Source of the DNA: Macrothele yani
Taxonomy: Eukaryota > Arthropoda > Arachnida > Araneae > Macrothelidae
Length of the DNA: 64,000 bases
Assembly: GCA_039090855.1 (NCBI GenBank)
Contig: CM077006.1
Location: 46,199,336 to 46,263,335, forward strand
Direction: 5' to 3'
Made by a program: the position numbers and the translations under genes. The notes beneath the pieces were generated by a model. It was not told the DNA's origin and did no database searches. It was given only the letters and a program-made list of their open reading frames with translations. Positions 55,876 through 64,000 of the stretch are shown here, in pieces. How positions within the stretch are numbered: the first letter of the stretch is position 1; the number at the start of each line of letters is the position of its first letter.

Positions 55876-56530
55876 TTATACTGAAATTTTCGCCCATCCT
55901 CTGGGCATCCTCAGGAGCGTGGCGACTTTACCACCGATGTTCGTGGTTAACTTCGCGCTAATGGAGTCCGATACTCCTTGTTGCCATTCGTCGGATATAC
56001 TTTCCTGGATATATTTCGTTATCAAGCCCGGCTGGCGCCATCTATGTTTCCTTAAAAACAACTTTTTTTTAATTTCTTTTTTTTTTTTAAATTTCTTCTC
56101 CTATCCTGGTTTTCTTGTCTTTTTTGCCGGTTTTTCTTTTGTTGTTGTTTTTCTTGTCTTATTAGTTCTTTCCACAGGCCTGATAATGTGCTAGGGTCGT
56201 TCTGGTTACATACCCTTGCTTTATTTTTTATAGATTAATATTGCTTCTTCCCTCCTCATTTGCCTTTCCGATTTTTTATTCTTTTTTAGCATTTTAATTT
56301 CATCGAATTTTGGGAATGTCCGGTTTTCCATGCAGAATTGCACTAACGCAGTTTTGGCTTTTTTTTTTTTGCCAATTAGATATGTGTTGTTTAAGTCTTT
56401 TTTTTAATCTGTTTTTCATACTTCCAATGTACGATATTGGGGGTATGTGTGCAATTGGAATTTCGTAGGTTCCTGATTCTTCTAGCATTTTTGCAATTGG
56501 AATTTCGTAGGTTCCTGATTCTTCTAGCAT
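55876..56530 (-). pseudogene. PLE GIY-YIG domain, left arm of copy 1
   Basis: Minus strand from the centre outward: EESGTYEIPIAHIPPISYIG, MKNRLKKRLKQHISNWQKKK (GIY-YIG), then NCVSAILHGKPDIPKIR and, after shifts, the basic tail and RKHRWRQPGLITKYIQESIS near 56061-55876. The first part is duplicated (EESGTYEIPIAKMLEESGTY). Frames are broken, so no functional enzyme is expected. Confidence 0.8.
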
Positions 56531-56559
56531 TGACTGTCAACAAAAAAACAGAGGAAAAA

Positions 56560-57172
56560 ATGCTAGAAGAATCAGGAACCTATGAAATTCCAATTGCACA
56601 CATACCCCCAATATCGTACATTGGAAATATGAAAAACAGATTAAAAAAAGACTTAAACAACACATATCTAATTGGCAAAAAAAGAAGCCAAAACTGCGTT
56701 AGTGCAATTCTGCATGGAAAACCGGACATTCAAAAAATTCGATGAAATTAAAATGCTAAAAAAGAATAAAAAATCGGAAAGGCAAATGAGGAGGGAAGAA
56801 GCAATATTAATCTATAAAAATAAAGCAAGGGTATGTAACCAGAACGACCCTAGCACATTATCGGGCCTGTGGAAAGAACTAATAAGACAAGAAAAACAAC
56901 AACAAAAGAAAAACCGGCAAAAAAGACAAGAAAACCAGGATAGGAGAAGAAATTTTAAAAAAAAAAAATTGTTTTTAATGAAACATAGATGGCGCCAGCC
57001 AGGCTTGATAACGAAATATATCCAGGAAAGTATATCCGACGAATGGCAACAAGGAGTATCGGACTCCATTAGCGCGGAGTTAACCACGAACATCGGTGGT
57101 AAAGTTGCCACGCTCCTGAGGATGCCCAGAGGATGGGCGAAAATTTCGAGTATAAAGAACGGTAAAAATTGA
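56560..57172 (+). pseudogene. PLE GIY-YIG domain, right arm of copy 1
   Basis: EESGTYEIPIAHIPPISYIG and NMKNRLKKDLNNTYLIGKK carry GIY-YIG, then a shift near 56672 to KKEAKTALVQFCMENRTFKK, FDEIKMLKKNKKSERQMRRE and EAILIYKNKARVCNQNDPST, LSGLWKELIRQEKQQQKK. The frame then runs HRWRQPGLITKYIQESISDE up to ATLLRMPRGWAKIS. The LLRMPRGWAKIS coding stretch overlaps the CTGAGGA...GAAA tail core (57116-57142). Confidence 0.85.
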
Positions 57173-57364
57173 TGTGTTTGGAATCCTAAGGCAAAGATCC
57201 AATGAGTATACCCAGCGAAAAGAGTGAGAAGTAAAGCCAGTCATCGCATACAATGGACTTTAGGACAATAACATCAACAAAGACCGGAAAACATGTGCGT
57301 GAAATGTTCCCATCGCTAGAAAGGAATGCCAAGGTAAACATTATCCACTAGAATTTTGTACAAG

Positions 57365-57884
57365 TTACTTTGAAATATCGCACATAAATGAGAATAGTAG
57401 AATGATTAGAGCTATATAATAGTCAGAATTAGAACTACTAATTGGAATTGGCACAGAAAGCATGTTAAAATGTTTTCTCTTTCACATTTTATTAATTCAC
57501 AGTAAGGCTGTGTACTGATGTTTTGTGTATATATAACAAAAATTCTTAAGTTCTGTTTCGGTCATAGTTCATTTTATGTAAGCTTTTAGAGTTCTTACTG
57601 CACATAATTTTCATTAAACTTACTCTTATAAAACAAATAGCAGTCATGCCCGTTTTCCGCACAGTGAATCTATAAAATCATTTTTTAACATAAAATTAAG
57701 GAAAGGGAAAAGTAATTTAAGCCAAGATTCCTGTTTAATATTTATTCTTTATTGCTTTTATCTGCACATTGTGATCCTTTCTTGCATGATGTTGAATCGA
57801 AATTTGCAAGCATTGGCAAGTTTTCAGTCAGTTTGGATTACGACTATGAAGTTGCCATTTTTTTATGTTATTTTTTACTTACTG
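57365..57884. other. Flank shared with PLE copy 2, then unassigned intron
   Basis: 57365-57450 is the reverse complement of about 62530-62620, the left flank of the second palindrome (AGTAGAATGATTAGAGCTAT, AGTCAGAATTAGAACTACT). The remainder is AT-rich with no recognised feature. Confidence 0.6.
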
Positions 57885-58010
57885 TAAATGAAGGAGTTTG
57901 ATACGGCAACAGTAAGTAAATGATCAGTTAAAAATTATCTGGTAGTTTGTTTTTTTCCTTGTGGAGCTAACCTCTGAATCCCAGAGAACAGCTTAGTGAT
58001 ATGTATGTAT
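57885..58010 (+). repeat. Solo LINE 3' UTR
   Basis: TTTGATACGGCAACAGTAAG through AACAGCTTAGTGATATGTAT matches the 3' UTR of the LINE copies at 12751-13440 and 59516-60215, ending in a TATGTATG microsatellite. No coding part remains, so it is a strongly 5'-truncated insertion. Confidence 0.8.
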
Positions 58011-58129
58011 GTAATTTGGCGAAGGTTGGTTTGCAGGTTCATAACTGTTTTACAATTTAGAACAGAGTCGTGATGTCAGTGCATAGGGTTTGATGTAAAA
58101 CAGTAGTAGGGTTTGGAGCTGCTTAATTT

Positions 58130-58796
58130 TAAATCAAAATTTCGTGGAAGTTTTAGAGCATTTCAACCTTTTCTCGTGTAGAAGTGGTAGAAAAATTCAC
58201 GCTGACAGTATTCCAAAGCCACCATTTTGTTGTTTCTGGTTTTCAGACTTTTCTAGGTATATGGACTTTAAGACCTACCAGCATTTTGAACAGTAAAGCT
58301 AAGCCACACATCGATAACATAATTATAAATACACCACACTGTGAATCTCAAGAGACATATAAATCCACTTATTTTTATGGTGCAGTAAGCACAAAGATTT
58401 GCCAAGCTTTTGCAATTCCACTGGGAGGTTTTTCAAGGCAATAGTAGACATAATGTCTACATTGCCTTGAAAAAATTGTCCAGCAGAGTGCAAAAGCTTG
58501 GTGAATCTTTGTGCTTACTACACTACAAAAATAAGTGGATTTAATACACTATATGTGTCTTTTGAGTATACTAAGCCACACATTTGAATTTCTTGGTTTT
58601 CAGACTTTTCTAAGGGTAGAAATGTTAGAAAAATTCAAGCAGACAATATTCTAATGTCACCATTTCAGTTTTTGGAATTTTCTAGATATCCGAATCTTTA
58701 AGAGTTATAAGCATGCATTTTCAGATCTCTAGGTCAAGAAGTGGTCAAACAATTTGTGAAAAATTCAAGCAGACAATGTTCCAAAGCCACCATTTC

Positions 58797-58829
<33 letters not shown>

Positions 58830-58950
58830 GTTTTCAGACTTTTCTAGGTATTTGAACCTTAAGACCTATCAGCATGCCAATTTTCAGATCTACAGGTCAT
58901 TTAGAAGTAATCAAAAAATTTGCAGACGGACACACTCGCATTTTCCCACT
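58130..58950. repeat. Tandem repeat of about 136 bp, split by a hairpin
   Basis: AAAATTCAAGCAGACAAT, CCACCATTT and GGTTTTCAGACTTTTCTAGG recur at about 58190, 58630 and 58766; the last two are 136 bp apart. The array ends TTGCAGACGGACACACTCGC, the same kind of GACGGAC tail as the 146-bp arrays. The palindrome at 58347-58566 interrupts it. Confidence 0.72.
58347..58566. repeat. Compact hairpin related to PLE family A tail
   Basis: Arms 58347-58450 and 58454-58566 with a 3-bp centre (GTAGACA TAA TGTCTAC). The right arm has CTTGAAAAAATTGTCC and GTGCAAAAGCTTGG, matching the family A terminal repeat (CTTGAGAAAGCCATCT, GTGCGAAAGCTTGG). It inserted into the 136-bp array. Confidence 0.75.
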
Positions 58951-59515
58951 TTGCTTTATATATGTAGACAGTATGATTCTACAACCCTATTAATGGAGTA
59001 GAAAGCAATGTTTCACATTAAATTGTTCATTTAACCCCAGAGAAAAAATAGTGTTTCTTGATTAAGTCTCCATCAATCCCGTTTTGCAGTATCCAAAGTG
59101 ATCACAGTCCCAATTACCTCAAATAATCAAGGTTCAGCTGTATTTGTGAATGAGAAACAGACACACATATGCACATACAGATCTTAATTTAAAAACCAAC
59201 TATGAAAAATCCAGAAAAGACAGTAAAGAAAAACAATACTGTTATAAGTAGGAAAAATGGCAGAAATAGTATATTTGCATTGCTCACAGTAACTATTAAG
59301 TATATAGAATTTGCTGTCAAGTATCCAATTCAAAAGAAACTGGACAATTCAAAATTACTTCTCTAACCAAGAGAGCAGTTTTTGTGCCAGCTATTGATAC
59401 AGCAAATCTGATTACTACTGAGTGAGCAAGTACATGAAAGATACAGCAATTTGCCTCTGACAGGATGTGTGTAAACGAAAGGTCCAGCATAGCAAGTTAA
59501 AAGATTGCAAAAAGC
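58951..59515. other. Intron, no gene seen
   Basis: AT-rich, no recognised motif up to the LINE 3' end. Confidence 0.4.
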
Positions 59516-60215
59516 ACACATACATACATATCACTAAGCTGTTCTCTGAGATTCAGAGGTTAGCTCCTCAAATAAAGTACATCTGCCAGATTAATGTTTA
59601 ACTTTTGGAACTTGATTTTACTTAATGGTGATGTATCAAATGTCTCTACTTATAGTGAACTTGGCATACAGTTTGAGCTTCACTGACATCCATCACATGA
59701 TGCACACAAGAGTTTATGTACTTCATACTCATAATCTTTTTCTCATGCAGACATTCCTGAATCTGGTCCTGCCAAGATTTCCTGGACCTTCCTCTACCTT
59801 TCTTTCCTGCCACTTGGGCTGAATAAATTCTCTTAGTAAGCATCTCATCACTCATTCTTTCAACATGGCCAAACCACCTAAGAATATTAGTCTCCACCTT
59901 ACTAACAACATTTTGTCTCACATTACACAGCTGCAACACATCTACATTCCTCACAAGATCTGAATGAGCATCACAGCTAGTCTTGCCACAAAACCCACAT
60001 AAGTAACGCGTCTCTCCATCGCACAAACAACTCCTATGTCTCTTCTGCAGTACCCAGGTTTCACTGCCATACATCAGAGTAGAAACAATTACACTTTCAT
60101 ACACAGTCATACGGGACTTCCCTGAGAATTCATTATTCCTGTGAAATCCTTCTAAAGCAGCTATGACTTTCACTGAAGAGTTCATTGCAAAAACCACTGA
60201 GCATATTTAAGACTG
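59516..60215 (-). mobile_element. 5'-truncated LINE
   Basis: Minus-strand insertion of the LINE family of 12751-13440, with the 3' UTR (AACAGCTTAGTGATATGTAT) and a TATG microsatellite end at about 59516. The 5' truncation is near 60215. Confidence 0.82.
59646..60197 (-). pseudogene. LINE reverse transcriptase C-terminal region
   Basis: An uninterrupted frame of 183 codons: MVFAMNSSVKVIAALEGFHR, MTVYESVIVSTLMYGSETWV, LQKRHRSCLCDGETRYLCGF, RWFGHVERMSDEMLTKRIYS, GKKGRGRSRKSWQDQIQECL. It contains a Cys cluster (CLCDGETRYLCGFCGKTSC). It is the tail after the reverse transcriptase; the catalytic part is missing. It is the best copy of this family here, so its 3' half was open at insertion or is under little decay. 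Confidence 0.85.
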
Positions 60216-60248
60216 TTCTTCACAGTCCAAAGAATTTGATGCACTATG

Positions 60249-60600
60249 CTTGTCATGAACTAAATTTAGTGTTGCCAAGAGTGTGACAAGTTCCATGAAA
60301 ACTGATGGACCATGTTAGTTAGGAACTTGATTTAGTGTGGCCAACAGTGCAAAGAGTTCCACGAAAACTGATGGGCTGTGCCAGTCAAGAACTTCATTTA
60401 CTATGGTCAAGAGTGTGAAGAGCTCTGATGGGCCATGCCAGTCATGAACTTAATTTAGTATGACCAAGAAGGTAAAGAGTTCCCCGAAAAATGATGGGCC
60501 ATGCTGGACATGAACTATCTTAGTGTGGCAAAAAGAGTTAAGAGTTCCATGAAAACTGATGGGCTATATTAGTCACGAACTTAATTCACCATACCTAACA
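60249..60600. repeat. 66-bp tandem repeat, about five copies
   Basis: GTTCCATGAAAACTGATGG, CATGAACTTAATTTAGTATG and variants repeat with steps of 65-66 bp (60291, 60357, 60480 after one shortened unit, 60545). No coding role seen. Confidence 0.82.
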
Positions 60601-60624
60601 ACATAAATCACTGGTACCAATATA

Positions 60625-62039
60625 CACTGCTGGCCACCCAAAATGCAACACCAAGAAGGAAGCATCCGATTGGCCTGAAATTCGCAGCATGCGTCACTCA
60701 CGAGAGGACATGCAAACGATTAGCATTGCAGGGCATATATGCAAATCATGTGCGCCTGGCACGCCACTGAGAAGCACTATAAGAAAGGTGCACAGAAGGC
60801 GGGATGTAAGTAGTGGAAGTGTGTTGTGTTGCCGGACCTGTGCGTGGGAAGCTTCCTGATGCCTCGTCGCATGATACGGCAGTAATTCCAGCACGTTTCG
60901 GAGTTTGACAGAGGACAAATAGTGGCTTATCACGACAGCAGTTTATCATACCGAGACATCAGCGCCCGTGTGGTACGACATCCAGCCACAGTGAGGCGAG
61001 TATGGATTCGGTGGTTGCAAGAGGGAAGGACGGTCTGACGTGAGTGATTGCCGCAGGCACGGCACACCACTGAACGAGAAGACTGGCATGTTGTGCAGCG
61101 GGCATTGACGGCTTGCATTGCCACATCAAAAACGTTAGCACAGGAATTAGGGTGTGTTGTGAAACAACCTGTGTCAGCACGTACTGTTCGACGTCGTCTG
61201 CAGGAGCGGGGACTTGTCGCACGGCGCCCATTGCTCCGATTAGTATTGACGTTACACCACCGGCGAGTGCGGTGGCAGTGGTCCATTGAATGCCGCACCT
61301 GGACAACGGAATGGCATGACATTGTCTTCTCCGACGAATCCCGCTTCTGATTGCAACACCATGATAGTCGGATCCGCGTGTGGCGGCACCACGGCGAGAA
61401 ACTGTATGACGCCTGCATTATGCATCGCCATATCGGTCCGTCGCCTGGTGTTATGGTTTGGGGCGCAATTGCATATTACACCCGCACCCCTCTGGTACGC
61501 ATCGCCAGTACACTCAACAGCCACCACTACATCTCCGACGTTTTGGAGCCTGTAGTTCTCCTTTACCTGCAGGACCTGCCAGCAGCCACGTTTCAACAGG
61601 ACAATGCGCGCCCGCACGTGGCACGTATCGTGCAACAATTCTTCACGGCCCACCAGGTGTCACTGCTGCCGTGGCCCGTCTGTCCTCCCTCTCGATATGT
61701 CACCCATCGAACATGTCTGGTCGCTGATCGGCAACCGAGTGGCCCAGCAAGCACCACCCGTGCCTACGCCTGATGAACTGTGGCAATGTGTGGAAGCAGC
61801 CTGGACCGACATACACCAAAACCACATCCAAGGCCTCTTTCATTCGATGCCGCGGCATGTAATGGCTGTTACTGCCAGCCATGGGGGCCACACGAACTAT
61901 TGATGTCTGCGTGTTCCGCAAGTCGCACGGGCCTGTAAGCTCAATCGTTTCATCTTTGTATCTGTTGTTATGTGTCCAGTAAATCTGGCTTTGCTATCTC
62001 GTGTCCTTCTTGGTGTTGCATTTTGGATGGCCAGCAGTG
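60625..62039 (+). mobile_element. Tc1-like DNA transposon
   Basis: Inverted ends CACTGCTGGCCACCCAAAAT (left) and CACTGCTGGCCATCCAAAAT (right, reversed), each continuing GCAACACCAAGAAGGA. TA flanks the left end; the right flank is TG, probably a mutated TA. Length 1415 bp. Confidence 0.9.
60859..61903 (+). pseudogene. Tc1-like transposase, stops and frameshift
   Basis: ATG 60859 starts MPRRMIRQ, then a stop, then QHVSEFDRGQIVAYHDSSLS and ISARVVRHPATVRRVWIRWL (helix-turn-helix). Two more stops lie near 61035. It continues LPQARHTTEREDWHVVQRAL to DIVFSDESRF, a TGA at 61348, then IRVWRHHGEKLYDACIMHRH, PGVMVWGAIAYYTRTPLV and FQQDNARPHVARIVQQFF. A frameshift near 61680 leads to LPLDMSPIEHVWSLIGNRVA and the end SHGGHTNY. 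All three catalytic residues (D, D, E) survive. Confidence 0.9.
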
Positions 62040-62620
62040 TGCAAAGTCCATTTCATAGCTATGTTGTTTGCCACAATTTATATTCCCCAATGACTTTACC
62101 TCTTGGGGTTAATTCAGATATGAAGTTTTTGTTCTATCAATACCATATACTAGTCATAATCTCTACCTAATATCTTCTTCACATTCAGCAGGCTTCATCA
62201 GATGAATCATCACCTGACTGTGTTCCATACAGCTTCAAAGCAACAGTCAGTAGATTGATGGTTATCAAAAGAGCAGCAGCATATGAATTTTGAAATTTAA
62301 AGGGAAAAAACAGAAGAAAAAATATTTTTAAACAACAGTATAAATCTTTTAAAACATTCAAGAACTAAAAGGATGTGCCAGCACCTAGTAATGAGTACAT
62401 TTTCAGTTTATTGGAAAAACTTTTGAACAATGAAAAATATTACATGGCAAAAGATAAAAAGCAGTTAGCAAAAAGAATTGCAGAAAGGGGTTAAAGAAGA
62501 AAACAGACCTGCTAAAAGGTAACAATTCAAAAGAATCAATTCCTATCAGTAGTTCTAATTCTGACTATTAGATAGCTCTAATCATTCTACTATTTTCTTT
62601 TATGTGCAATATTTCAAATA
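62040..62620. other. Intron or flank, no gene; PLE-linked sequence at its end
   Basis: 62530-62620 is the reverse complement of 57365-57450, so it belongs to the repeated unit around the family C palindromes. The rest is unassigned AT-rich DNA. Confidence 0.5.
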
Positions 62621-63944
62621 AACTTGTACAATACTCTAGCGGACAATGCTTACCTTGGCATTCCTTGCTAGCGGTGAGACACATTTCACACGTGTTTTCC
62701 GGTCTTTGTTGATGTTATTGTCCTAAGAGTCCGTTGTATGAGATGAATATCTTTATTTCACACACTTTTTTGCTGGGTATACTCAGTGGATCTTCGCTTT
62801 AGAATTCAAACACATCAATTTTTACCGTTCTTTAATACTCGAAATTTTCGCCCATTCTCTGGGCATCCTCAGGAGTGTGGCAACTTTTCCACCAATGTTC
62901 ATGGTCAACTTCACGCTAATGGAGTCCGATACTCCTTGTTGCCATTCGTCAGATATACTTTCTTGGATATATTTTGTTATCAAGCCCTGCTAGTGCCATC
63001 TATGTTTCATTAAAATAACTTTTTTTTTAAATTTCTTTTCATATCCCAGTTTTCTTGTCTTTTTTGTCAGTTTTTCTTTTGTTGTTCTTTTTCTTGTCTT
63101 ATTAGTTCTTTCCACAGGCTAGATAATGTGCTTGGGTCGTTCTGGTTACATACCCTTTCTTTATTTTTATAGATTAAAATTGCTTCTTCCCTCCTCATTT
63201 GCCTTTCAGATTTTTTATTCTTTTTTAACATTTTAATTTCCTCGAATTTTTGGAAAGTCTGGTTTTCTATGTGGCTTTAGTGCAATTCTGCATAGAAAAC
63301 CAGACTTTCCCAAAATTCGAGGAAATTAAAATGTTAAAAAAGAATAAAAAATCTGAAAAGCAAATGAGGAGGGAAGAAGCAATTTTAATCTATAAAAATA
63401 AAGAAAGGGTATGTAACCAGAACGACCCAAGCACATTATCTAGCCTGTGGAAAGAACTAATAAGACAAGAAAGAGAACAACAAAAGAAAAACCAACAAAA
63501 AAGACAAGAAAACCGGGATAGGAAAAGAAATTTAAAAAAAAAAAGTTATTTTAATGAAACATAGATGGCACTAGCAGGGCTTGATAACAAAATATATCCA
63601 AGAAAGTATATCTGACGAATGGCAACAAGGAGTATTGGACTCCATTAGCGCGAAATTAACTCCGAACATCGGTGGAAAAGTCGCCACGCTCCTGAGGATG
63701 CCCAGAGGATGGGCAAAAATTTTGAGTTTTAAAGAACGGTAAAAATTGATGTGTTTGAATCCTAAAGTGAAGATCCACTGAGTATACCCAGCGAAAAGTG
63801 TGTGAAATAAAGATATTCATCTCATACAACGGACTCTTAGGACAATAACATCAACAAAGACCAGAAAACATGTGTGTAAAATGTGTCTCACCGCTAGCAA
63901 GGAATGCCAAGGTAAGCAATGTCCGCTAGAGTATTGTACAAATT
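62621..63944. mobile_element. PLE family C inverted-tail palindrome (copy 2)
   Basis: Arms 62621-63271 (651 bp) and 63291-63944 (654 bp) are near-perfect reverse complements with a 19-bp spacer. They match the outer 650 bp of the arms of copy 1, but the centre lies about 150 bp further along the element, so GIY-YIG itself is missing. The tail core is CTGAGGA (63692-63698) with a GCCCA/TGGGC stem and AAAA in place of GAAA. Confidence 0.88.
63275..63564 (+). pseudogene. PLE C-terminal tail after GIY-YIG (copy 2)
   Basis: Frame VQFCIENQTFPKFEEIKMLK, KNKKSEKQMRREEAILIYKN, KERVCNQNDPSTLSSLWKEL and IRQEREQQKKNQQKRQENRD. The Cys-containing segment and basic tail match copy 1. The frame ends at a TAG in the A-rich tract. 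No start of its own is expected. Confidence 0.8.
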
Positions 63945-64000
63945 AAAAAGAAGCAAACTTTTTATAAAAAAAGGAGTAACAGGTAATATACCATTATGTT

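Larger units (their letters stand above)
55668..57364. mobile_element. PLE family C inverted-tail palindrome (copy 1)
   Basis: Two arms, 55668-56530 (863 bp) and 56560-57364 (805 bp), are near-identical reverse complements separated by only 29 bp. Each arm encodes the GIY-YIG domain and the 3' tail of a Penelope-like element; there is no reverse transcriptase. The size difference is mostly a duplication of about 40 bp near the centre of the left arm (GGAATTTCGTAGGTTCCTGA twice). Copy 2 lies at 62621-63944. It is in the intron upstream of the KMTKS exon. Confidence 0.88.

Noticed and set aside
55778..56194. Plus-strand frame of 138 codons rich in Phe and hydrophobic residues, looking like a membrane protein
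   Set aside because: It is antisense to the PLE arm; the hydrophobic run comes from the T-rich complement of the Lys-rich PLE tail.
57537..64000. Upstream VARS2 exon encoding the FFWVARM region
   Set aside because: I looked on the minus strand for the FFW-type codons with suitable splice borders and found none, so the exon probably lies outside the window.

Overview
The window is eukaryotic nuclear DNA: AT-rich, intron-rich and packed with decayed transposable elements. The repeat types (Tc1-like and mariner-like DNA transposons, Penelope-like retroelements with GIY-YIG domains, RTE-like non-LTR ends, tRNA-derived SINEs, pogo-like and TTAA-flanked non-autonomous elements) point to an arthropod with a large genome. 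A chelicerate would fit, but the sequence alone does not settle the taxon.

The only host gene I can support is the 3' part of a valyl-tRNA synthetase gene on the minus strand, probably the mitochondrial paralogue (VARS2 / ValRS-m). Nine coding exons (55132-55236, 52385-52544, 46449-46588, 39801-39959, 34927-35136, 25784-25898, 17267-17460, 12199-12339, 4228-4347) have AG/GT splice sites and matching phases. They join into one open frame of 447 codons plus stop, running from the KMSKS-type loop (here KMTKS) through the anticodon-binding domain to a C-terminal coiled-coil tail. The exons upstream of the KMSKS loop lie beyond position 64000. The coding exons total 1344 bp inside about 51 kb, so the introns (about 2.6 to 9.1 kb) are almost wholly repeat-derived.

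Layout: 1-4.2 kb is 3' flank with a Tc1-like element. 4.7-9.4 kb holds a Penelope-like element (PLE family A) with 151-bp direct terminal repeats. 10-20 kb holds a PLE-type palindrome, a pogo-like element, a LINE with an inverted 5' end, a Tc1-like element, a SINE, two mariners and another Tc1-like relic. 20-24.4 kb is minisatellite, tRNA-like SINE copies and dispersed tandem repeats. 25-27.5 kb has a LINE end and a Tc1-like relic. 27.8-30.6 kb is PLE family B, flanked by about 1-kb inverted arms. 30.6-34.5 kb is tandem repeats with nested TTAA-flanked elements. 35-44.5 kb mixes LINE ends, MITEs, a palindrome, a SINE and a PLE (family D) abutting a mariner. 45-54.5 kb has Tc1, SINE, palindrome and mariner relics. 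55.6-64 kb has two large PLE family C palindromes, a tandem array split by a hairpin, a LINE and a Tc1-like element.

No transposase or reverse transcriptase here is intact; each carries stops, frameshifts or truncation. The most notable pattern is the repeated occurrence of PLE 3' tails as large inverted repeats, most of which carry a hammerhead-like CTGANGA...(G/A)AAA core around a small stem.
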